Source: Marinifilum sp.
Lineage (GTDB): Bacteria > Bacteroidota > Bacteroidia > Bacteroidales > CG2-30-32-10
Direction of reading: 5' to 3'
Assembly: GCA_020718065.1 (NCBI GenBank)
Contig: DYDE01000025.1
Location: 1-37,866 of the forward strand
Length of the DNA: 37,866 nt
The position numbers and the translations under genes were made by a program. Position 1 is the first letter of the stretch. Each line of letters opens with the position of its first letter. The notes under the pieces were generated by a model. It did not search any database. It saw only the letters and a list, made by a program, of their open reading frames with translations, and was not told the DNA's origin. This document shows, one piece after another, positions 1 to 6,939 of the stretch.

Positions 1-491
1 CATGTTTCTCATGTTTTTATGCCTGAAAAAACAACATGTAATTAAAAACCAGTTGTTTGTAAATTTGCAAAGGTATGTTTCTGCAAGGAATTTTATGATT
101 TTCAGTACGTCAAAGAACTTTTTATTTACTATTTATTTATTTTTTGATGTTGATTTTTGTTTTTTTATTATCATAGTAAATTATAATGTAAAAATAATAT
201 AAAAAAAAGCTGGAATTTTTTTAATTTATTAACGGTAGTGTTTATTAATTAAACGGTAAAATTTTAAGCCTTGCAACAATGCAATTGTTGTGCGATTCGG
301 AAAGTGGCTAAAGGATTGCCTAGAAGCCAGTGGGTTATAAAATCAGTATTTCTACTGAGTTCAGAAGGAGAAAAACTCCATATTTTTACTTATAGGGAAA
401 AAAAATAAAGCCATTTTTTTTGTTTTTATATAAATTTAGTTGAAATTTGATTGAAATTTGAAAAGGAGGGGATTTGGTGGGGGAGAAATAT

Positions 492-549
492 TTACTAAAA
501 AGGTACTCAAAGCCAACCAAATTTGGGTGACTTTGAGTACTTTTAGTAA
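492..549. repeat. Large imperfect palindrome before the first gene
   Basis: The left arm 492-512 and right arm 531-549 are complementary over 19 bp apart from two extra bases in the left arm. The core is GTACTCAAAG pairing with CTTTGAGTAC. The loop contains its own 10-bp palindrome CCAAATTTGG at 517-526. The structure is followed within 13 bases by GTTACCTGC. There is no T-run directly after it on the + strand, so it is not a classical terminator; it may be part of the recombination-site-like structures of this region. Confidence 0.6.
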
Positions 550-561
550 GATTATAAATAA

Positions 562-570
562 GTTACCTGC
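562..570 (+). other. Cassette-edge-like motif GTTACCTGC
   Basis: GTTACCTGC is followed by CAA, three variable bases and ATTAAAAC, then the start codon of the first gene. The same arrangement occurs at 4616-4624, directly before another secreted-protein gene, and the exact reverse complement GCAGGTAAC occurs at 5352-5360 just after that gene. The GTT core and the position directly upstream of single genes resemble the R prime box of integron attC sites (GTTRRRY), although ACCT does not fit RRRY strictly. Confidence 0.4.
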
Positions 571-591
571 AAGGATTAAAACAATACTAGA

Positions 592-1614
592 ATGAAAAAA
601 CTAACACTTACGACAATCACTTTTATTTTACTTCTAACAGTTTTTGGACAAAATGGATTGAAGGGCGGAAAATATTATCTGTTATTGAACGAAAAGACAA
701 AAGTTTCTTTAAACTCATTTGAGAACAATAATGTAAAAGAACTTAAAACCTATTCTGTTAATGAAAAATCAATTTACACCACAGACCAAAAGACAAGAGT
801 TGCAATACTAGATACCGCAAAAAACATTGTGACTCTATATGACATTCTTACATCAAATGAAATCAAGTTGAGTATTCCATTTGATATAAAACCAAAAACC
901 ATTTTATTGAATGATGATAATCTCTATATTGGCGGAGAGTTGGGTAAAGAAATGCTGGTTCAATATAATATACAAAGTGAAAAATGGTATAAACTTGAAA
1001 TACCAGCAGAAGTTAACATGTTCGGGAAAGCCATTGATGACTTGCTTATAAATGACAGTCTGCTAATTGCAATTGATAATATTGTAATGCCCAAATATGT
1101 TTTATTCTATCATCTAAATTCAAAAGATAAACTGGATTTTTCGCATTTTAAAGAACTTAAATCAAATGGAGCATACGAAAGCATTTATCAGGGTCGAATA
1201 ACTAGCAACTATTTAGGACTTATTTCCAGAACCTATAGTGGATATGTTGGTGAAACAGAACATATAACTATTTATGATAAGTTGGAATTGACTCACAGCT
1301 TTGCTATTTCTACTAATCAATGGGACAAAGACTATCATACATTTACTGACTTTATAATTATAAAGGATAAAATTGTTATTGCCAGTAAAGAAAAAGGGCT
1401 TGGGATTTTTGAAATAAAAAAATCATATTTCAAAGATACTGATGAATACAAAAACATCAGATTTAACATAAGAGTGAGTACTTCAAAAATTAAGTATACT
1501 GATTATAAAAATGATATTATAAAAAAAATAACACTGATACCAAATACAGAAATAATAATTCTTTCTTTGGAAAATAAAAAAGGTGAAATAAGACATGAAA
1601 TAATTGTGATATGA
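592..1614 (+). CDS. Secreted hypothetical protein, possibly beta-propeller-like
   Basis: This 340-residue protein is not assigned to a family. The first 19 or so residues form a signal peptide (MKKLTLTT then a hydrophobic run ending VFGQ), so it is probably exported to the periplasm or cell surface. The body has many short alternating stretches of the type DDNLYIGGEL and DKIVIASKEKGLGIFEI, which look like the beta strands of WD40/PQQ-like propeller blades, but I cannot define the blades. The gene stands alone: GTTACCTGC lies 22 bases upstream of its start and an attC-like inverted structure begins 15 bases after its stop, so it looks like the cargo of a single-gene cassette. The start at 592 gives the intact signal peptide. 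Confidence 0.75.
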   Translation: MKKLTLTTITFILLLTVFGQNGLKGGKYYLLLNEKTKVSLNSFENNNVKELKTYSVNEKSIYTTDQKTRVAILDTAKNIVTLYDILTSNEIKLSIPFDIKPKTILLNDDNLYIGGELGKEMLVQYNIQSEKWYKLEIPAEVNMFGKAIDDLLINDSLLIAIDNIVMPKYVLFYHLNSKDKLDFSHFKELKSNGAYESIYQGRITSNYLGLISRTYSGYVGETEHITIYDKLELTHSFAISTNQWDKDYHTFTDFIIIKDKIVIASKEKGLGIFEIKKSYFKDTDEYKNIRFNIRVSTSKIKYTDYKNDIIKKITLIPNTEIIILSLENKKGEIRHEIIVI

Positions 1615-1628
1615 AAGAAAATCCAGCT

Positions 1629-1758
1629 GGTAACTCGAGTTTTGCGTCAGGCGGGCTGATGCCGAAACTCTAAGCTAAGTTCTTTTAATAAACAATAGTA
1701 ATAAATTAAAGCTTTGTGCTCCGAAACCCGCCCGAACGCAAAGCCCGATCACGTTAAC
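1629..1758 (+). repeat. attC-like inverted structure 1
   Basis: This is an imperfect palindrome of about 130 bp. The outer ends are GGTAAC (1629-1634) and GTTAAC (1753-1758). Inner arms TTTGCGT (1641-1647) and GGCGGG (1650-1655) pair with CCCGCC (1727-1732) and ACGCAAA (1736-1742), with a 2-base versus 3-base bulge between them. A 71-base AT-rich spacer separates the arms. This order (short outer core, bulged inner arms, variable spacer, GTT-containing right core) is the layout of integron attC sites. The element is much richer in GC than its surroundings and lies exactly between two same-strand genes. It could also be an unrelated Bacteroidota intergenic palindrome. Confidence 0.5.
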
Positions 1759-1778
1759 TATAAGGCGTAAAAATAATA

Positions 1779-4268
1779 ATGTCAATAGCAAAAACATATA
1801 TCCAATACGGTGTTCGCAGTGATTGGGCTCACAATTATGAGTTAATTGGGATTGCATCTATTACATTTAAACAAACATCAATAAAAAATCTAGTTGAAAA
1901 ATATAATATCCCGGAGAAACAAGTGCGCTTTGTTAAAAATTGCTTAACAAGACAGCCAATAGATGAAAAAATATATTTGAGATTACTACAAAACAGCAAC
2001 TTTATATGTTGCTTATGCAAGGGAACAAAAAGTGATGCCTACTTAATACACCATATAACGGAGTATTCAAAAACAAAAGACAATTCTTATAAAAATCTTG
2101 CTGTATTATGCCCAAATGACCATGATTTGGCACACAGACATGGAATAGCAACAACAAGCGGAATATCGGAGGGAGAGATAAAAGAAACTAAAAAGAAGTG
2201 GGAGAAAGAGGTAAAAAAAGCAAATAAAGAAAAAGCAGGGGCTAAATCGCCAAAAGAAAAAATTACAGATTGGAAAAGAATTAGCCCATACAAAGAACTA
2301 CAGTCTTACGCTGAGAGTGATAAGGAATACTTTTTTGGTCGTAAAGAAGAAATACAGGAACTATTAAATAGGATCGATAAGTATCAAATAGTCGGCCTTT
2401 TTGGAGAATCCGGAACGGGCAAAACATCAATGGTAAATGCAGGTTTAATTCCTGTTTTAAAAAATGATGCCTTTATTGTAATTTCTGTTAGATGTCTCGA
2501 TGATCCAATTAAAAGAATTAGAGAATCTCTTTTAAATACATTAAAATCAAATAATATATCTTCTGAATCAATTGAAAGGTTAGCAGCTACCGATACCTTT
2601 CCTCATTTCATTGTTGATCTTAAATCAATTGTAGAGGAAGGAAACAGAAACTTCATTATTATTATTGATCAATTCGAAGAAATATTTACTAGAGCAAAGG
2701 AAGTAGAAAGAGAACAATTAGCTAACGGAGTTATTGAATCTTTGATTGCGCCACCCATAAAAGGAAAACTATACTTTATGTTCTCCTTAAGAGAAGATTA
2801 CATAGGAGGTTTATGGGATTGGTCACATAAATATAAACTTGAAGTCGCATGGAAAGACCAATATAGAATAAAAAGATTTAGTGAAGAAAAAGCTTACGAA
2901 GTAATAACTGAGCCTCTTCATAAATTAAATATAAAAACAGAAGATAAATTTATTCGCCAACTCGTTTCAGAGTTAAAAAAAATTGGTGATGACTTGATAT
3001 ACCCGCCTTATTTACAAATTGTTTGTTCGGAACTTTTCGAAGAGTATAAAAATCAAAACAATACTCCACTTCCATCAATTCCGTTTGGAAAAAATCTCTA
3101 TAAGGGAACCGATAATGCAGAATCAATTATTGCAGATTATTTAAGTGAATCAATGCTGAATAGTTTAAATGCGGAAGAAAAAATCCATGCTGAATATATT
3201 TTAGACTTATTAACTGGAGCTGAAGGCCTTAGAGCTTTTCTTTCCATCCAAGAAATCAGTAGGCATGTTAAAATAAATGAGAGCAAAGCGCAATCTATCG
3301 TAGAACATTTAATAAGAAAAAAAATTGTTCACCCAGTAGTTGAGAAGGACAATACTATCGGTTATGAATTGGTACATGATTTTTTATCAAAAAAGTTTTT
3401 CGACAAATTAGGGCCAGAAGCAAAAAAGGCGAAGACAACAATAGAACTTTTTAGAAAAGCATTTAAAGATTGGAAACAACACGAAGTATTAGCTAGTAAA
3501 GGATTATTAGAACTTTTTTCCGACAATATCAAAACTCTTATTTTAAATGATGAAGAATGGTTATTTTTGATTGAAAGTAGTTTTAGTGTTTATTGGTGGG
3601 ATAAAGAGAATGAATTTGTAAAAACTGTTTGCAAGAAGACCCTTATTAAAATATGCACTAAACTCATTGATTATAAAAACAAGGATGTCGCTCAAAATGC
3701 CGTAAGGGCAATCGGTAATCTTAAAGACAAAGCTCTTTTCCCCATATTTAAAAAAATAATTGAATCTCCTTTAAGGTCAGTTGCAGTGAAGGAGACCGCT
3801 ATAAGCCAGTTTTGGTTTAATATGTTTGACATGAGGATTCTTGATACTTTAGAAAATATTATTAATAATTCAAAAGAATTTAAATTAAGGAAAGCTGCTA
3901 TTTACGCTTTTGCGAGCAATTTGAGTCATTTATCAACATCCGACAAAAAATTAATCGAAAACAAAATCGGGATTATTTATAAAGCATTCGATGATTCTAA
4001 GTCAGACGTTAGAAGACAAGCAACGGATGTTATGCACTATACTTTAGTAAATATTAAATCGATAGAGCCATTAATTAATAGATTAAAAGTGGAAAGAACG
4101 ATGTCTGTTAGAAAATCAATAGTTGCGGCTCTTGGCTCATTAATAAGAAAAGGAAGAGGAGGTGAGATAATCTCCCCTATACTTAAAAAAATATCTTCCG
4201 ACAAGAATGAAGACTACAGAGTTCGAGAAGAAGCAAGTCGTAGTATTAAGGCCTTGTTAGTAGCTTAG
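1779..4268 (+). CDS. HNH-nSTAND-HEAT protein, candidate Avs-like defence gene
   Basis: This 829-residue protein has three parts. Residues 70-122 look like an HNH nuclease: C77-x2-C80, H91-H92, N106, C111 and D114-H115 with H119. Residues 185-420 are a STAND-type NTPase of the nSTAND1 kind: FFGR at 185-188, Walker A GESGTGKT at 209-216, Walker B IIIIDQFEE at 293-301, and the later LREDY block typical of the family. From about 640 to the end are HEAT-like helical repeats (for example DVAQNAVRAIGNL and DVRRQATDVM). An effector nuclease, a signalling NTPase and a repeat sensor in one chain is the plan of antiviral STAND proteins, where ligand binding to the repeats triggers NTPase-dependent effector activation. 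DNA cleavage after phage sensing is therefore inferred, not shown. The gene is alone between two attC-like structures. The start ATG at 1779 is the only one that keeps the N-terminus complete. Confidence 0.8.
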   Translation: MSIAKTYIQYGVRSDWAHNYELIGIASITFKQTSIKNLVEKYNIPEKQVRFVKNCLTRQPIDEKIYLRLLQNSNFICCLCKGTKSDAYLIHHITEYSKTKDNSYKNLAVLCPNDHDLAHRHGIATTSGISEGEIKETKKKWEKEVKKANKEKAGAKSPKEKITDWKRISPYKELQSYAESDKEYFFGRKEEIQELLNRIDKYQIVGLFGESGTGKTSMVNAGLIPVLKNDAFIVISVRCLDDPIKRIRESLLNTLKSNNISSESIERLAATDTFPHFIVDLKSIVEEGNRNFIIIIDQFEEIFTRAKEVEREQLANGVIESLIAPPIKGKLYFMFSLREDYIGGLWDWSHKYKLEVAWKDQYRIKRFSEEKAYEVITEPLHKLNIKTEDKFIRQLVSELKKIGDDLIYPPYLQIVCSELFEEYKNQNNTPLPSIPFGKNLYKGTDNAESIIADYLSESMLNSLNAEEKIHAEYILDLLTGAEGLRAFLSIQEISRHVKINESKAQSIVEHLIRKKIVHPVVEKDNTIGYELVHDFLSKKFFDKLGPEAKKAKTTIELFRKAFKDWKQHEVLASKGLLELFSDNIKTLILNDEEWLFLIESSFSVYWWDKENEFVKTVCKKTLIKICTKLIDYKNKDVAQNAVRAIGNLKDKALFPIFKKIIESPLRSVAVKETAISQFWFNMFDMRILDTLENIINNSKEFKLRKAAIYAFASNLSHLSTSDKKLIENKIGIIYKAFDDSKSDVRRQATDVMHYTLVNIKSIEPLINRLKVERTMSVRKSIVAALGSLIRKGRGGEIISPILKKISSDKNEDYRVREEASRSIKALLVA

Positions 4269-4392
4269 TGAAAGTAACAACAAATATTTTTTTATAATTT
4301 ATAATGCAAGTTCAAGGCAACAACACTTATATTAAGATAATAGAGTACATCGGCAGGGTGCTTGTGTACTCCTTGACAGATAGATCAACAGA

Positions 4393-4535
4393 AGACAAAC
4401 GCTCTATGATTAACAGCAGTTTGGCGTTATGCGGGTATTCAAGTAAAATGGAGTTCAGGTTTCCAAATAAGCGTTTGTCTTGCCGACAAATTTTTCTCCG
4501 AAAACCCGCACAACAACAAGCCGCGAAACGTTAAG
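4393..4535 (+). repeat. attC-like inverted structure 2
   Basis: TTAAC at 4410-4414 and GTTAAG at 4530-4535 form the outer ends; the right end reads GTTAAGT and fits the integron core GTTRRRY exactly. The inner arm GGCGTTATGCGGGT (4423-4436) pairs with ACCCGCACAAC (4504-4514) and a further GCC (4520-4522) with bulges. A second, perfect 11-bp pair AGACAAACGCT (4393-4403) and AGCGTTTGTCT (4470-4480) interleaves with the first, so the two cannot form as one simple hairpin. The structure sits directly downstream of the HNH-nSTAND gene. Its general plan matches structure 1 but the sequences differ, as is usual for attC sites of different cassettes. Confidence 0.5.
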
Positions 4536-4550
4536 TTCATTATTCATACA

Positions 4551-4619
4551 ATAATTCCCAATGATTTGCAAATAGGTATTTGTTTTTGTAGTTTTGGGGT
4601 TTAGGATAAAATGACGTTA
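4551..4619 (+). repeat. Dispersed intergenic repeat, copy A
   Basis: It starts AATAATTCCCAA and runs through ATTTGCAAATAGGTATTTG and GTAGTTTTGGGG to GACGTTA. It contains nested dyads: CCCAA pairs with TTGGG, and CAAATAGGTATTTG is a perfect short hairpin. Copies B, C and D lie at 8570-8616 (interrupted by an IS), 10617-10687 and 12030-12072. All are in the same orientation and all downstream of a + strand gene. Confidence 0.75.
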
Positions 4620-4624
4620 CCTGC
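4616..4624 (+). other. Cassette-edge-like motif GTTACCTGC, second copy
   Basis: It is identical to the motif at 562-570, including the CAA-n3-ATTAAAAC continuation, and it ends dispersed repeat A. With GCAGGTAAC at 5352-5360 it forms a 9-bp inverted repeat that brackets the secreted-protein gene 4648-5343. Confidence 0.45.
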
Positions 4625-4647
4625 AATTAATTAAAACGTAATTATCA

Positions 4648-5343
4648 ATGATGAAAAGTAATATAAATTTAATTAAAAGTGTAATATTATTGTTCTCGGT
4701 TTTATTAATTACCAATGCGTCTGGTCAGGCAGATAGTGTTTGGTCTGTTTTGATTTTAAAAAAAGGCAAAACGCCTGAACTTAAAAACAATATGGCAGAG
4801 TTTAGTAATACTGGGTTCTATTTATACAAAAACTGTTTTTATGATATTGCTGTATTTAATCAAAAAGTAAAAACATATAAGTTAATTGATGTTAAAAAAG
4901 ACACCCTGATTTTTCAGACTGTTTCCAGTAAAACTGACAATCCAAATATTGTAGGTTCATCTGACACTTTGGCAATTCAATACAAAAGTATAAAAGCTTT
5001 ATATTTGGCCAAAATTGGCACATCAAAAGGGAGGAAAAAAATAGATTGCAGTGATTTTTATTTTATATTTAGTAAAACTGCAGACGAATTCCTTTTACAA
5101 AGTAAATTTGAGGCGATTTTTTCTGAACAAAATGACAAAACGGAGTTAGTACCCCGATTCACAACAAAGGGAATCTCGTATTTTTATGAATATAAAAATA
5201 AACTTTATTATCACTCGGTTGTTGAAATACAGCCTACAAAATATACAAACGAACAAAAGGAAAAGGTACTAAAGAGTGTACTGACAGCATTGGATATAAT
5301 CATTAATAAAAGAGTGACAATTACAACAACAAGAGAAAATTAA
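4648..5343 (+). CDS. Secreted hypothetical protein
   Basis: This 231-residue protein has a clear signal peptide (hydrophobic residues about 8-25, ending NASGQA). I do not recognise the mature domain: it alternates beta-type strands with lysine-rich loops and has one YKSIKALYLAKIG segment followed by a charged middle. It has no catalytic motif that I can identify. It is bracketed by GTTACCTGC upstream and GCAGGTAAC 9 bases after its stop, so it appears to be the single gene of a cassette-like unit. A double ATG at 4648 and 4651 makes the exact start uncertain by one codon. Confidence 0.7.
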   Translation: MMKSNINLIKSVILLFSVLLITNASGQADSVWSVLILKKGKTPELKNNMAEFSNTGFYLYKNCFYDIAVFNQKVKTYKLIDVKKDTLIFQTVSSKTDNPNIVGSSDTLAIQYKSIKALYLAKIGTSKGRKKIDCSDFYFIFSKTADEFLLQSKFEAIFSEQNDKTELVPRFTTKGISYFYEYKNKLYYHSVVEIQPTKYTNEQKEKVLKSVLTALDIIINKRVTITTTREN

Positions 5344-5351
5344 TTAGAACT

Positions 5352-5360
5352 GCAGGTAAC
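5352..5360 (+). other. Inverted cassette-edge motif GCAGGTAAC
   Basis: It is the exact reverse complement of GTTACCTGC at 562 and 4616. A short GC-richer stretch follows (5361-5400), as would be expected of the left half of an attC-like site, but I find no matching right half before the next gene, so the site may be truncated or recombined. Confidence 0.35.
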
Positions 5361-5612
5361 AGGCAATTACTTTCATTGGCGGGGATGTGGGTGATTGGAA
5401 AGTACAGTAATAATAATAAAATATTTGCCTCTTTGTTAATATTTCCTCTGGTTTTTTTTGAGGTCAGAGGAAACCTAAATAAATTTTCTTTAGGTGTTTA
5501 TGTATTTATTGAAATTTTATTTAGGTTTGTAGTAAATTTCACCATCAAAAAGCTATTGCCAAAATTTTGATAGTTATAATAAGATGAAATTTAATGAACA
5601 AAAGTTGATAAA

Positions 5613-6350
5613 ATGAAAATTGCTGTAATAGCTGATATACATGGAAATTATTGGGCTTTAAGTAATGTTCTTAAGGACATTGATAAACGTAAGCCTGATT
5701 TAATTGTTAATTTGGGGGATAGTTTGTATGGACCTTTAAAACCAAATGACACCTTCAAATTGATGAATTCCTATGATATTATCTCTATTTCTGGAAATGA
5801 AGATAGAGCTATTGTTGAGAACCTTACCAATGATTCAGCTAATATGACATTAAAATATGTTATCAATGATTTAGATAAAGATGCAATTAATTGGTTAAAG
5901 AACTTAACTAAAACTCAATTGTTAGATAAGGAGAATATTTATGCTTTTCATGGCACGCCTGATTCAGATACGACCTATTTAATTGAAGATTTACAAAATG
6001 GATATAGTTTAGTAAATGATGATGCAACAATTGAAGGATTTTTGAAGGGGATTAAAGCAAAGATTATCTTATGTGGCCATAGTCATACAAACAGACTGAT
6101 TCAAACATCAAATAGATTAATTATAAATCCGGGTAGTGTTGGATTACAAGCTTATGATCATGAACTTCCGATTTATCATAAGATGGAAAGCTATAATAAT
6201 TTAGCCCAATATTGTATCATTGACACCAATGATTCAGATTTAAAAGTTGAGCAAATTGCTGTTCAGTATGATTATAAGAAAGCTGTGAAATGTGCCATTG
6301 ATAATCAACGATTAGATTGGGCAAAATGGCTTAAATTTGGAATAGTATAA
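5613..6350 (+). CDS. YfcE/MJ0936-like metallophosphoesterase
   Basis: This 245-residue calcineurin-like phosphoesterase should hydrolyse a phosphodiester or phosphomonoester with a two-metal centre in the cytoplasm; the substrate is unknown. The metal-binding blocks are in order: D8-x-H10 in DIHGN, D36 in GDSLYGP, N62 in GNED, H113 in FHGTP, and H156-x-H158 in GHSHTN, followed by INPGSVG. This is the MJ0936/YfcE subfamily pattern and the length is slightly above the usual 160-240 residues. There is no signal peptide. The 260 bases before it carry no other convincing gene, and it is not closely linked to its neighbours. Confidence 0.9.
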   Translation: MKIAVIADIHGNYWALSNVLKDIDKRKPDLIVNLGDSLYGPLKPNDTFKLMNSYDIISISGNEDRAIVENLTNDSANMTLKYVINDLDKDAINWLKNLTKTQLLDKENIYAFHGTPDSDTTYLIEDLQNGYSLVNDDATIEGFLKGIKAKIILCGHSHTNRLIQTSNRLIINPGSVGLQAYDHELPIYHKMESYNNLAQYCIIDTNDSDLKVEQIAVQYDYKKAVKCAIDNQRLDWAKWLKFGIV

Positions 6351-6446
6351 ATAAAACAAAGCGATCAACTAAGGTTCATTCCAATTGTAGGCTTAAACAG
6401 GTAGCGGATTTCAAACTAATTAGCTATATTTGTTCATTAATGAATC

Positions 6447-6824
6447 ACTATTATCCGATTAAATTTCCCATTTTAATAATTTCGTACCTACGGCACTTTG
6501 CTGATTTTCGTAATCTCTTATTCTACCATAATTTCGCACCAATGGTGCTTTTTTCAGCCTCGTTAGAGGCGACATTATGGTAGAAAAAATCTAAACCTAA
6601 ACAATAAAGCCCCCTGCCTGCCGGCAGGCAGGCGTAGGTGGCGACATTATTTGTTTTGTATTGAAAATATTGTATTTTAATATGATTTTTAAACCACCAA
6701 ATTTGATATAAATTATAGGTTAAATTATGATTGATTTTCAATAAATTACCAAGCTTGTAATTGATAGCGAATTGAAACATAGCAAAGAAACTATTATTCA
6801 TTTTTAGTCTTATCGGATAATAGT
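6447..6824. mobile_element. MITE-like element with 13-bp terminal inverted repeats
   Basis: ACTATTATCCGAT at 6447-6459 and ATCGGATAATAGT at 6812-6824 are exact inverted repeats. No target duplication is obvious. Inside the left half, TTCTACCATAAT (6521-6532) pairs with ATTATGGTAGAA (6574-6585) and encloses two small hairpins, GCACC/GGTGC (6536-6548) and GCCTC/GAGGC (6557-6570), giving a cloverleaf-like fold. A perfect 20-bp palindrome follows at 6613-6632. GGCGACATTAT occurs twice, next to the cloverleaf and after the palindrome. A minus-strand frame begins just inside the right repeat and could be the remnant of a transposase start, but I could not match it to a family. Confidence 0.55.
6613..6632. 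repeat. 20-bp perfect GC-rich palindrome
   Basis: CCTGCCTGCC followed directly by GGCAGGCAGG. It is built from repeated CCTG units, and stands out because the surrounding DNA is about 70 percent AT. Palindromes of this CCTGCCGGCAGG type are frequent between genes in Bacteroidota. Confidence 0.85.
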
Positions 6825-6939
6825 TGTTTTTTTATTACATTTCTTTTTTATACTTTTATGCTGTGTGTCCGATGGCTAAATAAATCGCTGTCCTTTGGAA
6901 TTAAAACGCTGAAGTAAAAAATAGTTTAAATAACTTTAA

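Larger units (their letters stand above)
1..591. other. Long intergenic region with short hairpins and no convincing gene
   Basis: I see no credible gene here. A 66-codon frame at the left edge is made of Phe, Ile and Lys codons, as expected of random AT-rich DNA. Positions 270-385 are richer in G and C and contain several local inverted repeats: CAACAAT/ATTGTTG near 275-291, TGGCT/AGCCA near 306-333, TCAGTA/TACTGA near 343-358 and GGAG/CTCC near 366-379. This could be a structured small RNA but I could not match it to a family. An 11-bp direct repeat TTGAAATTTGA occurs twice near 439-461. The right end carries a large hairpin and a GTTACCTGC motif, listed separately. Confidence 0.5.
4269..4647. 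other. Intergenic region holding attC-like structure 2 and dispersed repeat A
   Basis: No gene is supported here. A 76-codon frame from 4304 to 4534 lies on top of the inverted structure, has no recognisable domain, and is better explained as chance translation of it. The region holds a GAGTAC/GTACTC hairpin near 4345-4374, attC-like structure 2, dispersed repeat A and a GTTACCTGC motif just before the next gene. Confidence 0.6.
6351..6939. other. 589-bp intergenic region containing a MITE-like element
   Basis: The region is mostly taken up by a 378-bp sequence bounded by 13-bp inverted repeats, listed separately. A 92-codon minus-strand frame (6523-6801) lies inside it, but it runs through palindromes and I do not regard it as a functional gene. 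Confidence 0.6.

Noticed and set aside
2..202. 66-codon open frame at the left edge
   Set aside because: Low-complexity Phe/Ile/Lys translation, no start context, no domain; expected by chance in such AT-rich DNA.
439..461. TTGAAATTTGA occurring twice in tandem
   Set aside because: Only two units of low-complexity sequence; no sign of a larger array or binding-site cluster.
4304..4534. 76-codon open frame after the HNH-nSTAND gene
   Set aside because: It lies entirely on attC-like structure 2 and its hairpins; the translation has no recognisable features.
5376..5570. 64-codon hydrophobic frame before the phosphoesterase
   Set aside because: It starts at TTG inside the GC-richer stretch following GCAGGTAAC, and has no family match or conserved pattern. 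A small membrane protein cannot be fully excluded.
6523..6801. 92-codon minus-strand frame in the MITE-like element
   Set aside because: It reads through the 20-bp palindrome and the cloverleaf, and only the first half looks protein-like. At most it is a remnant of a transposase start.
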